64,000 bases of DNA from Malania oleifera (GCF_029873635.1 NC_080423.1:99441991-99505990), one strand, 5' to 3'. Shown: positions 1-13,399, counted from the first letter of the stretch. The notes: a model not told the origin generated them from the sequence alone. Translations and numbers: made by a program.

Positions 1-38
1 GCAAATTTTGAGGACGAAATTTTTAAAGAAGGGGAGAA
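1..38 (+). mobile_element. 3' end of a plus-strand gypsy internal region with polypurine tract
   Basis: The purine run AAAGAAGGGGAGAA (about 25-38) abuts the LTR that starts at 39, which is the normal polypurine tract to 3' LTR junction. The preceding bases, with GAGGACGAAATTTT, match the tail that precedes the LTRs of the other gypsy elements here (minus strand at 4566-4600 and 45366-45400). The coding part of the element lies outside the window. Confidence 0.8.
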
Positions 39-1067
39 TATAGAGACCCGAAAAATAAAATAATTAAAATGAATAAAGAAAAGAGGAAGAAGGTTTGGGA
101 ACAACCCAAACTGTCAACAGTTTCGTGGGGAGGTAGAAAAACCGTTGACGATTTTCTTTTCATCGTGGTAGGGTAACAGGGTAAACGGTAATTTTGGGCC
201 GGTTAAATAGAAAACCGGCCGCGGTTTTATGAGAGCCATAGAAAACCGATGACAGTTTTCCCTACAGTATGAATGATAAGAAGAACCTGCGAGCTTCATT
301 CTTCATTTAACAAAAAATCACTATCTCTCAAACCCTATGGCCTTACCCCCTCCTTCCTTCGTTCTCGCTCCGTTAAACCCCATTTTGATGATCAGGAACC
401 GCCACAAGGTTCGTGGGAAAGCTCTCTACAACTTCACTGGAAAATATTTTCAATTTGGGGTTCTGGGGCACCACTCCAAAACCAGGGTAAGTGAGGTGAT
501 TTAGAGTTTTATTGTTAATTTGAAGTATATAAAGCCTAGAAAATACCGAATGATAAATATACAGAGGGTTGAGTTGATTAAATTTGGGAAATATGAATTT
601 CAGGGTTTCGACATTCGAATGCCGTGGGGTGTAAATTTAGAGTTTTTGCAGGCTTAACAGGAAACAAGTAAGGGAAATATGTTATGCCAGTTAAATTAGA
701 GGTTTTTACTAGTAAAATATAGTATATGATTATGAGTTTCCAGAATAAGATTTTGAATAATTTAGAGTAAGTAATTATACAATTTTGCAAATTATATTTA
801 AAGAGTTTAAATTATTGTGTGGCATGAGAATATTGGTTTAGTACAAAATTCTACACAACTTTTACAGAACTTCGATTATATAGTTTTTACAGAATCATGA
901 TGCACATATTATACATTTTTATTTATAGAATTATGATATTCAGTTTTCACAGTACCATGATATACAGATATTACAGAACCATAACATACAGATATTACAA
1001 CTTACATAAATCAGTTTATTATAACTTTATGGTTAATACAGTTTATTTCAGAATCATGATAAAATAG

Positions 1068-1120
<53 letters not shown>

Positions 1121-2003
1121 TATTATATAGTATCAAACCCTGATGGACCATATCAGACTACAAAGCACAATACCGTAACTATTACAGTTCTGAGTGCAAC
1201 CATACATCTCAGATAGAGTGGATTTTACAAGTAGTCAATTGTGCCTTGGGAGAGACGAAGACTCCCTGGTAATCCAGGTTGAGGCGGCCAATCTGAATAC
1301 ACATGTTTTAGTTGACTTATTCTGGTAGGCCAGCCAGTGTTAAATTGAGCCCACGGGCCGCACAACCTTGTCATGAGGGGTTAATTCATGACATACAGTG
1401 ATCCATCCAAGGAAGTTTTTTTCACGTTATGATATGTATTTAGATTTTTCCATAACATAGAAATGTATTGTATATTAGGCGAAAAGGTTATTAAGTAGAA
1501 AGTTATTAACCACTTTTGTAGTTTAAGTGACATAAGTGTGAGTTATGATGTATCTTATCTTTATATGTTATCTCAGTTACAACCTGATTAATAAATATAT
1601 TGCTCATGTAAACACATTTGCCACAGTACTGGTAATAACATATTTCGTCTTACTGAGAGTTGTCTCATCCCAATATTTATAAACATTTCAGATGATCTAG
1701 TTAGATGAGCAGATCAGGTTTAGAGATAGAGGAGATCCTTGTACTGCCTTGTTTGTAGGGTAAGTGATTTTGGGAGATGTATTTTTAAGTAGTTCCAAGG
1801 GGATCTGGTGGATGATTTTGGAGAGACGTATATATACATTTGGAAACTACTAAGACTCTGCTATTGTAATTATGGTGATGTAATTTATGTTTTCCGCTGC
1901 ATAGATGTTTTGTTTCTATGATAAGAAATTCTCGGTATCCACTTTGGGACCGAGACATTATAGCATATTTTATAAGGGGGTATCAGAGTAATATAATTTT
2001 ACA

Positions 2004-2037
<34 letters not shown>

Positions 2038-2074
2038 GTATGTATATAATGGCATAGATTTTTGGGTCGTTACA
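39..2074 (+). repeat. 3' LTR of plus-strand gypsy element A
   Basis: The LTR starts TATAGAGACCC (TG mutated to TA) right after a polypurine tract and ends GGTCGTTACA. It is about 2.04 kb. It holds AAACC/GGTTT palindrome-like motifs near 114-262, a (TA)n run at 1067-1117, a 23-nt hairpin at 1370-1392 and the block 'CTTACTGAG..CTCATCCC' near 1650 shared with other gypsy LTRs of the window. It interrupts the reverse transcriptase of copia-1, which resumes at 2075. The matching target duplication (expected CAATT) would lie outside the window. There is no gene in it. Confidence 0.85.
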
Positions 2075-2253
2075 CAATTAGTAAGATGGGTGCGGTCAAG
2101 AGTATCCATAACATACTTTGATTGGGAGAGCAAGTAACCTTTGGTGGAGTAGGCTACTTCAATTCCCAATAAGTAGCGGAGTGGCCCCAAATCCTTCATG
2201 TCAAACTCCTGAGCCAACATATTTTTCAAGTCCATAATACCATCAACATCATC
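2075..2253 (-). pseudogene. copia-1 reverse transcriptase, third piece
   Basis: Read on the minus strand this encodes DLKNMLAQEFDMKDLGPLRY and then LGIEVAYS, the Ty1/copia segment that directly follows the catalytic YVDD region. The upstream half of the same enzyme ends at 20238-20243 on the far side of gypsy B, and the target duplication TCATC joins the two pieces. The piece ends at 2075 where gypsy A has inserted. It is a fragment and not functional. Confidence 0.85.
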
Positions 2254-4186
2254 TGTAACGACTTGAAATTTTCATCCAATTTTTTTTTTCTATGTCAATA
2301 TAATTCCTAATACCTTGCATGAGCGCCCCAAAAACTGTGACAAGTTAATACCACCTCTACCTCTGAGCCGGCCCTGCTCGCCTCTTTGGATTACCTGAAA
2401 TGTTTAATAATGTTAGGGTGAGACACCTCTTAGTAAAGAGAAACATGTTATTACCAGTGTGTGGCATATGAGTTAATTGGAAACATATAATTTAACTAAT
2501 ACTGTATACGATATACATTAAGAAAAATATTTGTATAATAACACATGCTTATATTATTTAGAACATCAAAATTTCTGAGTTATCTATTCAAAAATACTTC
2601 TATCTATAATAAGTAATCTTTGCTTTTTGTGTGTACTATACATAAACATAAATCTGTAAACTTCCCCCTGGACGGCTATATGTCATGACTTACCCCTTCA
2701 TGACTGGGTTGAGCGGCCCGTAGGCAGAGCTAAACACTGGTTGGCCCTCCAATGTTATCCTAACTATATGCATATCTAGATGCCTATAGCACGAAAGGCC
2801 CACTCCACCTGGTTCGGATGCCAGGGAGCTCATAACTCTACCTGAGGGCACAATTGACTATACCATACTCTATCTAAGACATATGGTTGCATTGTCTATA
2901 CTGAATTGCAACAGTACCGTACTCTGTAAACTGCTGTATTCCATCAGGGTATGATACTATATGATAATATTTCTATATAAGTCTAACTGTTTTAACATGA
3001 TTCTATATTTCTGTAATAACCATGATTCTATATCAACTGTATAGCCATGACGTTGTAATAATTGTATATTTGCATATTCTGTAACTCTACAATTCTGAAT
3101 GTCATGGCTCTATGCTCTGTATAATTTGTATTTCTGTACATCACAGTTCTATGTTTTGTATATCATGATTGTATAAAATTCTGTATAATCATGGTTCTGT
3201 ATATTTCTGTATAATCATTGTAATAAAAACACTGTATAATACCCTTTGTAAAACACTGTACAATCATGTTCTGAAATATACTACGTAATCATAATTCTGT
3301 AACATACTGTATAAGCATGATTATGTAAAATACTGTATATCATATAAACTGTATTTTCTGTATAATTCTGTATGGTTGTAGCTCTGTATATAAAATTGTA
3401 TAAGTTATGTTTCATAACTCTGTAGACTATATAATCATGTTTCTGTAAAACTGTATAACATAATTCTGTAGAAACTATATATAAGCATAATTCTATACTC
3501 TGTTTGAATAATGTATAATATTTCAGTAATTCTCATGCCACATACACAACTAAATAAAATTCCATATAAATATATTCTGTAAAGCTGTACAATTTTCATG
3601 CTCTGATCAAATACTATGTTATACTGGTAAAATGTCTAATAAAGCTGGCATAACATGTATTTCTTTTACTTGACTATCTAACTCTAGATATTATTTTATA
3701 ATCTCACACATGTGGTGTTCATAATTTTCAACACTTTGAAATAATACTCATATAATTCCCAGTCACACAACTGAATTTATCATAAATATTATCACATTCA
3801 TATTTTTCCCCAACTCCACGGATCCATAATTTCTAAACTATAATTTTCCTGGGCTCCTGGAAAGATACGCGCTGGGATCCTCAACCCATACTTACAAGGT
3901 TCCAAAAACACCATAATCCTAAAAATACAACACCACAATGTTACTTCACAAAACTCCAGTATATCCTCATACCATACAAAATTTAGGCTCACATAAACTT
4001 GGTAATACTAAAAACACCCAAATAATCTACTTACCCTGATTTTGGGATGGTGCCCAAGTTGGCCTAATCAATAATCTATTCTAGCAGACTTAAAGAGAAT
4101 CTTCCTAGGAGTAATGTGGCGGCTTCCGATCGTCGAATCGGCGAAGAACGAATCCGGAAATATAGAGAGAAGGTACATGAGATGAT

Positions 4187-4232
<46 letters not shown>

Positions 4233-4565
4233 GAAGATTGCTGCATGAAAAATTTCACTGAAATCTGAATTAAGCATATTCATAAAATGCAGATTCGTCG
4301 ACGAGACATGTCACCTCGTTGACGAATCCATGAAGGGACTTTGTAGATGAACTCATAACCCTCATCGATGAACTTAAGCTCTACTAAACCCCTCTTGGTA
4401 AGTTCTCGTCGACGAGACACGAGTCCAAGGCGACGAGCCCAGGAAGGCTTCTTGTCGATGAGCGCTCTATGTTCGTGTATGAGACCCTGCTAAGTCCCTC
4501 TTAAAATTTTCATTTTCTCTTTTTTATTTTATTATTTAATCATTATAATACTTCGGGTCTCTACA
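2254..4565 (-). repeat. 3' LTR of gypsy B
   Basis: On the minus strand it begins TGTAGAGACCC (at 4565) beside the polypurine tract and ends CAAGTCGTTACA (at 2254). Compared with the 5' LTR it lacks about 200 bp between 'CATGAGC' and 'GCCCCAAAAACT' (near 2325). It has a GTCGAC palindrome cluster at 4290-4470, a (GA)n run at 4202-4233 and a 23-nt hairpin at 2682-2704. Confidence 0.88.
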
Positions 4566-4861
4566 TTCTCCCCTCCTTATAAAATTTCATCCTTAAAATT
4601 TGCTATCTGTATTGAACATCATCCATTGAGGAAAACAGGGTACTTATTTTATTAATTACCCTCATTTATGGCGGAGGAATATCATGGTTACATAAGCAAT
4701 TTTGGGAGACTACAATTATGCCCATAAAATAAAAAAAATTTCTCCTAAAACCAAAACACTGGGTACCATATAACATAAAATATAACTATACATTCATCAC
4801 TCTGTACTGAATAAAATAAAACTGTCATTATTTGAACAATATTGACTCTTACTGTACACCA

Positions 4862-6270
4862 CTAAATAGGTTTGGGTATTTCTATCTGATTTCCTCCTCA
4901 AGCTCTCATAAAACTTCCTCTATGGCATGATTCCTCCATAGGACTTTTACTAACTGAATTTTCTTGGTACGCAATTCCTGTTCCTTCCTGTCTAAGATTT
5001 GCACTGGTACTTCCTCATATGCCAGTGAATCTCTAAGCTCTATCTCCGCATAACTTATCACATGGGGAAGGGTCTAGAATGTATTTCCTCAACATGGAAA
5101 CATGAAATACATTGTGAATTCTAGATAGAGTCGGTGGTAGAGCTAGCCTATAGGTAATTGATCCCACTCTCTCAAGTATCTCAAACGGGCCAATGCACCT
5201 AGGGCTCAGCTTACCCTTCTTCCCAAATCTCATAACTCCTTTTAGTGGAGCTATGTTAAAAAATACCCGACGGTGAGTATCTGCGTAAATTTTCCACTGA
5301 CTTTGAGTTGAACTGGTTCTGACTTTAATAAGCCAAACTTTATCGTACGCTTGCTGCACCAACTCTGTTTTCAATACTTGCCTTTCTCCCACTTCATCCT
5401 AGTATAATGGAGAACGACACCTCCTACCGTATAGAGTCTTTTAAGGTGCCATTCTGATGTTGGCCTGATAACTGTTATTGTACAAAAACTCGACCAACGA
5501 CAAATACTGAGTCCAACTGCCCCCGAAATCCAGCATGCACGCTCGTAACATATCCTCAAGTATCTGGATCGTCCTCCTGTCTGCCCATCTGTCTGAGGAT
5601 GAAAAGTTGTGTTGAATACTAACTACGACCCCATAGCCTCCTAAAAGCTCCTCCAAAATTGTAAAGTAAATCGGGGGTCTCGGTCTAAGACTATAGATAC
5701 TGGCACACCATGAGAGCGTACTATGTTCTGAATGTATAATTCTGTCAGTCTGTCCATAGAATAGTTGAATTTGATAGGGATAAAGTGAGCGGTCTTTGTC
5801 AACCGATCTATGACCACCCATATAGTGTTTTGTCCCTGACATGCTGGCGGTAGCCCTGTCACGAAGTACATGGAAACATGATCCCATTAGAGTGGCTGCA
5901 TCTGCCCCGTCGATCTTTGGTGCTCAGCCTTTATCTGCTGGCACATCAAGCACTGTTTCACGAATTCAGCAATCTCCCTCTTCATGTCGCTCTACTAAAA
6001 GGATTCCCATAGATCCCGATACATTTTCATGCTACCCGAATGCATAGTGTAAAGGGATCTATGAGCCTCTTCTAAGATTGTCCTCCTGATCTCGGCGTCT
6101 ACAGAAACACATAGTTTGGCATGAAACCTTAAAGCTCCATCATCTAAAATACTGAACTCTTCCCCTTGTCCGTCCTGTACTATTTCCATCAGTTTTGCTA
6201 ATTCCGGATCACTCCTCTAGGCAGCTTTAATTCTTTCTTGGAAAGTAAGTTGTACCACCAGGTTGACAAT
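4862..6270 (-). pseudogene. gypsy B integrase with chromodomain-like C-terminus, broken
   Basis: Minus-strand fragments read as a gypsy integrase. The zinc-binding HHCC region is near 6000-6189 ([18 protein letters not shown]). The core reads [20 protein letters not shown], with first Asp in WVVID and second Asp in LDRDPRF. The region after the catalytic Glu (NNSYQANIRMAP) is near 5460. The core changes frame between 5870 and 5440, and in the main open frame the DGQTERT segment with the catalytic Glu reads out of frame as DRWADRRT. The C-terminal end 'VKVLWRNH...KYPNLF' and stop are at about 4862-4960. It is non-functional. Confidence 0.85.
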
Positions 6271-6276
6271 GTATGC

Positions 6277-7680
6277 CTAATGATCACCCTCTATCAGCTC
6301 CACGCCTAACCTCTCCAAATCCATCTGGATAGGGTGCTGAATCTCCACTGCTGACAATACTGCTCCCACTGACTTTTGGCTCAGTGCATCAGCTACCACA
6401 TTTGCTTTCCCTATGTGGTAGCTAATAGTGCAGTCATAATCTTTAATGAGTTCTAACCATCTTCTTTGCCTTATATTCAGTTTTTTCTGAGTGAAAAAAT
6501 ATTTCAAACTTTTGTGGTTCGTGACGATTTCACATTTTCCTCTATAAAGATAGTGTCTCCAGATCTTGAGAGCATACACCACTACAGCTAGCTCTAAATC
6601 ATGCACGAGATAGTTCTTCCCATATTGTTTAAGTTGCTTGGATGCATAAGTAATAACTCTCCTATGCTGCATTAACACGCACCCTAGCCCCCTCTGAAAT
6701 GCATCACTGTAAATGACAAATCCATCCTCTCTTGATGGAATAGCCAACACTGGGGCAGTAACCAATCGCTGCTTCAACTCCTGAAAGCTTTGCTCACATT
6801 CATCAAACCATTTAAACCTCACATTCTTTCTCGTGAGCCATGTCAAGGGACCTGACAGTTTGGAAAACCCATCTATAAAGTGCCGGTAATACCCTGCTAG
6901 TCCTAGAAAACTTCTAATTTCTTGAACATTTCTCGGCCTCGCCCAATCTACCACTGCCTTAATCTTGTCATTTGCAGATATCACATGCCCTAGAAAAACG
7001 ACTTGCCTTAGCCAGAATTCACATTTCTTAAATTTCGCATACAACTTTCTTTCCCTGAATACCTACAACACTGGCATCAAATGATGTTCATGCTCCTCAA
7101 AACTTTTCGAATAGACCTGTATATCATCTATAAAAACCATAATGAACTGGTATAGATACTAATGAAATACTTGATTCATCAAGTCGATAAGACATTGCCG
7201 GTGCATTTTTCAAACCAAATGGCATAATGAGAAACTTGTAGTGTTTATATTTGGTCTTGAAAGTCGTCTTTGGAATGTCCTCCGCTTTAACTCTCACCTA
7301 GTGATAACCTAACCGGAGATCAGTCTTGGAGTAGACTTGAGTCACTTGGAGCTAATCAAATAGATCATTAATTCTCAGAAGAGGATATTTATTCTTTATT
7401 ATCACTTTGTTTTTCTCTCTGTAATCAATGCACATCCTCATGGTCCCATCTTTCTTCTTCACGAATAAAACCGGTGCTCCCCAAGGCAACACGCTAGGCC
7501 TGATGAAACCTTTTTCTAACAGCTCCTGTAACTGGTCTTTTAACTTTTTTAATTATGTTAGAGCCATTTTGTAAGGCATTTTAGATATTGGTTTCATTCC
7601 TGGAAGCAGATCAATTGCAAATTCTTTCTCTCGATCAGGTGGTAAGCTAGGTAACTCCTCCGAAAAAATATTTGGAAATT
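6277..7680 (-). pseudogene. gypsy B reverse transcriptase and RNase H
   Basis: The 6277-7044 frame (255 codons) begins in the RT thumb ([12 protein letters not shown]) and runs through [20 protein letters not shown] into the RNase H-like part ([28 protein letters not shown]). Upstream, in other frames, are FIDDIQVYS (catalytic DD near 7130) and [13 protein letters not shown] (near 7435). The order and motifs are typical of Ty3/gypsy pol. At least two frame changes occur between 7050 and 7560, so the polymerase is dead. Confidence 0.87.
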
Positions 7681-7909
7681 CTCTAACCACTGAAATATTA
7701 GTAAGCTTTAATTCTCCTTCTGGCCTCTCCTTTAAATAAGCTACGAAACCCTAAAAACCACCCTGAAGCAGCCTCCTCACTTGTAAAGCCGACACTAACT
7801 GCGGTGAGGCGCGCCTATGCGACCCCACAAATCTAAATTCTTGCTCACCTGGGGGTCTAAAGATCACTTCTTTCTGATGACAGTCAATTCTGACATGATT
7901 AACTGTCAA

Positions 7910-8221
7910 TTAATCCATAACCAGTATCACGTCAAATCCCTGTAGGTCTAGTACCACGAGATCAGCTGATAATACTGTCCCCTGAATCGCTACTGGAAAA
8001 TTCCTCAGTACCTTTCTACACCTTAGTGTATATCCAGTCGGCATGGCAACAGATAACTCTACATCTAATAGTTGTGCCTCAATCCCAGATAATTTAGCAT
8101 AACCCGATGATACAAATGAATGGGTGGCACCTCTGTCAAACAAAACAACAACTTTATATGATAAAATTATAAGAATACCTATCACGACGTCTACGATAGT
8201 CTCAGCGTCTCTCGGCGTCAA
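7910..8221 (-). pseudogene. gypsy B retropepsin-like protease domain
   Basis: An open stretch of 103 codons matches the gypsy aspartic protease region: TIVDVVIG, then VVVLFDRGATHSFVS, ending in LVVLDLQGFDVILVMD. The catalytic triad, normally Asp-Ser/Thr-Gly, reads Asp-Arg-Gly. The homologous domain of element J has DSG at this place. It lies between the gag zinc knuckle and RT as expected. Confidence 0.85.
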
Positions 8222-8224
8222 AGC

Positions 8225-8556
8225 ATGAACCCTCGCTGGGGCTACATTCCTCGGCTGGTTGCCACCCTTGGGTGCTTGATTATGTCTCTAGATCTGTCTA
8301 GGGGCTGGTGCTCTGTTCGGTGACCATTGACACTTTCGTGCTACTTGTCCAGGTCTTCCACAACTATAGCAAACGTTACTCCCCAACTGACATGCTCCTG
8401 TATGTCTCTTACCACAAATAGGGCAAATAGTGTATGCTTGCTCACCTTGATACTCATGATCTCCTCTCTCCTGTCTCTGAACTCAGCCAAATCTATCTCC
8501 CCTCTAAGGGCCTCGTCTAGAACTCGTCTGAAATCCGTAGGCCTTTTTCTCTGACT
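8225..8556 (-). pseudogene. gypsy B gag C-terminal part with altered zinc knuckle
   Basis: On the minus strand, about 8333-8374 encode CYSCGRPGQVARKC, a CX2CX4HX4C zinc knuckle in which the His is Gln. The knuckle and its surroundings are split over frames. The segment is cut at 8557-8561 by solo LTR C and resumes at 10554-10558 after the duplicated CAAGG. Confidence 0.8.
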
Positions 8557-8561
8557 CAAGG

Positions 8562-10553
8562 TGTAACAACCTGAAAAATAAGGGTATTTAAATAATAAAG
8601 AGGGATACAAATGGAAACAGTAACAGAAGGAGGCATCCGACTTTGTCGACCAACACGTATGTGATAATCCTAAGAAATTTTCCTAGTCTCGTCGACGAAC
8701 ACAGGGGTTTCGTTGACGAAGGTTCTTTAGGACCTCGTCAATGAGGTCTCGTCTCGTCAACGAGAAGATACCACGAGAGGATTTTAGGGAAGTCTGAAAT
8801 TCGTCGACAAGGGTGCATATTCATCGATGAACTTTCTACATGACTCGTCGACGAGGTGACGTGGCTCGTCGACAAATTCCACAGTATAAATAGTGTAAAA
8901 CCCGGTTAAATGCATAAATTTTCAAAAAAATTCATTCTCTCTCTCTCTCTCTCTCCTATGGCTCCACCTCCATCTGTCTTCGATTTTGGCCCCGCCATTC
9001 ACCAGATCGACGATCTGAGGCCACCACGACGCTCCTCAGGAAGTTCTCCCTAAGTCTGCCAAAGCGGTGGGATGAAGTTGGATTTCATCCCAGATTTAGG
9101 GTAAGGTATTTTATTTGAAATTAGGCTTTTCGGTAGTTGTAGGAAGTGTAGAAGACGTAGAAATAATGATATTTTGTTCTGGGATTTATGGTTTTCAGGG
9201 TGCTGAGTGGAGAACCCTGCGGGTGTAGGACCCGCTACAATAAGAGGATTTTAGTAGAAATTAGGTAAGGGAAATATGCTATGCTAGGCAATACTAGTAT
9301 GATTTCAGTGTGCATTATATATTTACTAGATTATTATTTCGTAGCCGGAATTTATACAGTTTATCAAATACGTTTAAAATGTTTTAAATTACTGTGTGCC
9401 ATGAGAATATGTATATAGTACAGAAACATGTTTTTACAGTATTTTCAGGATTATGTTTTACAGATTATACATACAAGGAATATGTTTTATAATATTTTCA
9501 GAATACCATGATTATATAGTTTTCAGTACCATGATATACAATTTTACAGTTCATTTCAGAAATACAGTTGATACAGATACAGTTTATCACAACATCATGG
9601 TTAAAACAGATATTATAGAATCATGGTAAAACAGATAGATTGTATATAGTAATGTATTATTTAATATCGGACCTTGATTGATAAGATTTAGCAAAGCACG
9701 GTACCGTTGCTATATACATATATTCAGTATAGAGTGCAACCACCTATTCAGATAATACGTGGTAAGTAGGTCGATCAAATGCCTAAGAGCGGACAAGCAC
9801 CTCATCAAATATGGGTTGAGGAGGGCTGATCATACTGATGGAGTATAGTGGTTTATCTTGGTCGGCCGGCCAGGGTAGATCTCGCCTTCGGGCTGCACAA
9901 CCCTGTCATGAGGGGTTAAATCATGACATACAGCCATCCAGGGAAGTTTTCAGTTATTATTATGTATGTACAGTTTCATAGAAATAGGGAATATATGTTT
10001 ATATATATTAAAAGTATTATGTATAGAAACCTAAAATATAGATATGTTAAGCAACATGGGAAGGTGGTTGTTATATTATTTGTACTATATTTTCATATTC
10101 AGTTAAATGTGATTATTTAGAAATAGATCTTCTCAGTATTGTAATTCATTTGCCACACACTAACAATAGCATATTTCGTCTTACTGAGCGTTGGCTCATC
10201 CCATTACTTTAACATTTTTCAGGTGATCCAGGTAGGCGAGCAGATCAGGCTCGCAGATAGAGGGGCCTCAGTACTGTCTTGTCAGTAGAGTGAGTATTTT
10301 TTAGAGTATTTATGCAAAGCTCTAGCCCAGTTGAGGGTATTTTGGGAAACAATCTTATATGTATATTTTGGGGATACATTTTAGCACTTTGGTATTGTAT
10401 ATTTTCTTGATAATGTTTATATGGATTCTGCTTCTCATTGCTTAGGTTGATGGTTTGGTTTAATTTAGTAGGTATTAGAGTATTATAAATTTTACAGTAT
10501 ATATATAAAAAAAATAAAAAATAAAACCCCTAGTTAAATAGCAGGTCGTTACA
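8562..10553 (+). repeat. Solo LTR C of a gypsy family, inside gypsy B gag
   Basis: It begins TGTAACAACCTGAAAAATAA and ends GGTCGTTACA. It is 1992 bp and flanked by a perfect 5-bp duplication CAAGG (8557-8561 and 10554-10558). No internal region or second LTR exists, so it is a solo LTR left by recombination between LTRs. It has a palindrome array then a TATA box (8640-8892), a (CT)n run near 8938-8955 and the 23-nt hairpin at 9905-9927. Its start sequence makes it the same family as LTR D. Confidence 0.93.
8640..8892 (+). promoter_or_regulatory. U3 palindrome array and TATA box of solo LTR C
   Basis: Several copies of a 10-bp palindrome-like motif, consensus TCGTCGACGA with CpG-decay variants (TCGTTGACGA, TCGTCAACGA), lie between about 8645 and 8875. 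They are followed at 8885-8892 by TATAAATA. Position and composition suggest the LTR promoter. The regulatory role of the palindromes is inferred. Confidence 0.6.
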
Positions 10554-10558
10554 CAAGG

Positions 10559-11278
10559 TCCCCACATCCTTCTGGCTCGAAGCTCCTGCATCTTTTTGCT
10601 CGCTTTCCTCCGCCATAGTGGCCTTGTCAACAAGCTCAGAGAAGTCCTACAACTTCAAAACCACCACTTGTTTATAAATATCCTGTATCAAACCCCTCTC
10701 AAACATCCTAACCTTTTTCACCTCATCTAGAACAATATAAGGGGCGAAGCGTGGCAACTCAATAAACTTCATTGCATACTGCTAGATTATAAGATTTCTT
10801 TAAGTCAATCCCAAAAATTCTGCTACCTTCACCTCCCTGATGGTGGCAGGAAAAAAATGATCAAAGAAGATTTCTTTAAATAAGCACTAGGTCATAGCTA
10901 CTAGTACCTGTCTCTATTCCTCCAATAATCTCATAGTTGTCCACCACCCTTCAGCCTCACCTGTTAAGTTTATAGGTAGCATAAAGAATTCTCTACTCAT
11001 TAGTGCAATGGAGGACCGCCAGTATTTTCTCGATCTCCTGCATCTAATTCTCAGCCACTACAGGATCGACTTCTCTTGAGAATGCTGGAGGATTCATCTT
11101 CATGAACTTCTCAATAGTACAACCCTGATCTATCGATGGTCCTCCCTACTCTCTCAATCTCAACCATGACTTGTTGAGCCATGCTAGGCAGTACTGCGTC
11201 TGAATCACCACCGCCTGCCCTAGAAGGGCCTATACCATCATCTCCACTAACATGAGCACTGCTACCCCCAAGGTCCAT
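10559..11278 (-). pseudogene. gypsy B gag, N-terminal part
   Basis: The start codon is at 11276-11278. The first residues MDLGGSSAHVSGDDGIGPSR parallel the gag start of element J (50078). Downstream text on the minus strand aligns with J gag (capsid-like region, conserved spacing) but contains stops near 11111 and in several later places. It is broken by solo LTR C at 10553. Confidence 0.75.
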
Positions 11279-11625
11279 CCTAGCATAAGATAAACATAGT
11301 CTGAGGACCTTGTATGTACAATATAACAAGTATATTCATCAAATTTTGAAATCTCATAACATCAATTAATCTATCATCCTTAGCCTAAATTTAAGATTCA
11401 GTCTAGTAATTGAGAAACACAACCTGACCATAGTTTACTATGACTTTCCTTAGATTGTCACCCTAGGAAAGACACAGAAACCACAATGGAAACTCTGCTC
11501 CCCGATCACTAAAAAATATCCTAAATACTTATCTTCATTCCTCCAACATTGATTTACTAAATTCCTAATCTATTCCTATACTCTGGTATTGTTTTCGCTG
11601 CACTCTATAGTCTATAGAAACTAGC

Positions 11626-11644
11626 AACCTAGGCTCTAATACCG
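11626..11644 (-). other. Primer binding site of gypsy B
   Basis: The minus strand reads CGGTATTAGAGCCTAGGTT three bases after the 5' LTR end. It is close to the complement of the initiator tRNA-Met 3' end (TGGTATCAGAGC...). This fixes the LTR boundary at 11648 and the element's orientation. Confidence 0.8.
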
Positions 11645-11647
11645 AAT

Positions 11648-12233
11648 TGTAATGACTTGAAATTTTCATCCATTTTTTTTTTATATTTCAATATAATTCC
11701 TAATACCTTGCATGAGCATAACTATCATCATCATGACCCAGAGTGGGACTGTGGTAACCTGTGCATTTCATATAACATTTAAGCAGTAGAAATACATACA
11801 TATCCAACATATTCCAAAATACAATACCAGAGTACTATATACCTAACTGTACCCATACACACATATACATAACACTTCCCAAAAATTCCCAAAAATACTA
11901 TGGGCTCAACAGACCAGCCCAAAACTCACCCCAAAAACTATGCCGACTTAATACCACCTCTACCTCTGAGCCGGCCCTGCTCGCCTCTTTGGATTACCTG
12001 AAATGTTTAATAATGCTGGGGTGAGACACCTCTCAGTAAGAAGAAACATGTAATTACCAGTATGTGGCATATGAGTTAATTGACAAACATATCATTTAAC
12101 TATTACTGTATACGATATACATCAAGGAAAACATCTATATTATAACACATGCTTATATTATTTAGAATATGAAAATTTATGAGTTATCTATTGAAAAGTA
12201 CTTCTATCTATAATAAATAATCTTTTCTTTCTG
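11648..12233 (-). repeat. 5' LTR of gypsy B, U5-side part
   Basis: This is the end of the 5' LTR nearest the primer site (minus-strand end ...CATTACA at 11648). It matches the 3' LTR 2254-2640 but keeps about 200 bp that the 3' LTR lost. It is interrupted at 12234 by solo LTR D and continues at 18300. Confidence 0.87.
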
Positions 12234-12250
12234 TGTGACTTGCTTAATTT

Positions 12251-12323
<73 letters not shown>

Positions 12324-13280
12324 AAATAAAATCAATATTATAAATCTCAACCCTCAACTTAGCAGATTATATTCCACCTGGACCCGTGGATACTAGGGAT
12401 ACATCAGAACACATAGCAGAAGCATAAGCAGTAGGAAACATACAATCACAATATTATAAAGACGAAAACATCCATCACATTACCATAAATACCAAAGTCA
12501 CTATATCCATTGTATTTCAGTATATACATCCCAAAATAAGATCTAGGGACATTTCCCACAAAATCCAACTATCCCTACTAAAACTTACTCTTCAAAGAGG
12601 GCAGACAAACAGCACTAAATCAGCGGGAATTTTCCCGCTCTCCTAACTGGGGCTCTTGAAAAGTTTATAAAATTTTGGGGTGAGACACCTCTCAGTAAAG
12701 GAAATAAACAAATACTAGTGTGTGACAACATGAGTATTCCATGTTATACATATACCATACAGAACATATTCAGTAACTGTTTTGTCAGATCTGGGAAAAC
12801 ATATATATCATGAAAACATGACAGAACATACTGCATTTTCATAAACATATTTCATCTCATATAATATTAATACAAAAACATTCCTGGTAGGTTGGCTGTT
12901 GTCATGTATTACCCCCACATGACTGGGTTGTGTGGCCCGAAGGCGGAACCTGACAATGGTTGGTCGGTCACTATCAAGTCAAAAGTACAGTCTGTAAGTC
13001 TGATGGGTTTGCTAGACCTGGTCCGTACACCAGGGGCACTTACACACTTCTTAAAAATCAAATTGACCATTCAATCTCACACCACTCCATATAGCGGCGT
13101 TAACACAGATATCATGATCATGATGACCATGGACACATAGCAACGGTACCGTGCAAGTGCTAGCTTAGATCAAGCCAACCAGGTTCTGATATCATATAAC
13201 ATATACTGAAATTGTGATACATGGATATGTCATATCATTAATTATCATATCTGTAGACACCCCATTTTTACCCAGGCCCA

Positions 13281-13367
13281 ATGTATGTATTATTATTATT
13301 ATTTTTCACTAATCCTATTATTATTATTATTATTATTGTTATTATTATTTTCTTTATATTATTATTC

Positions 13368-13399
<32 letters not shown>

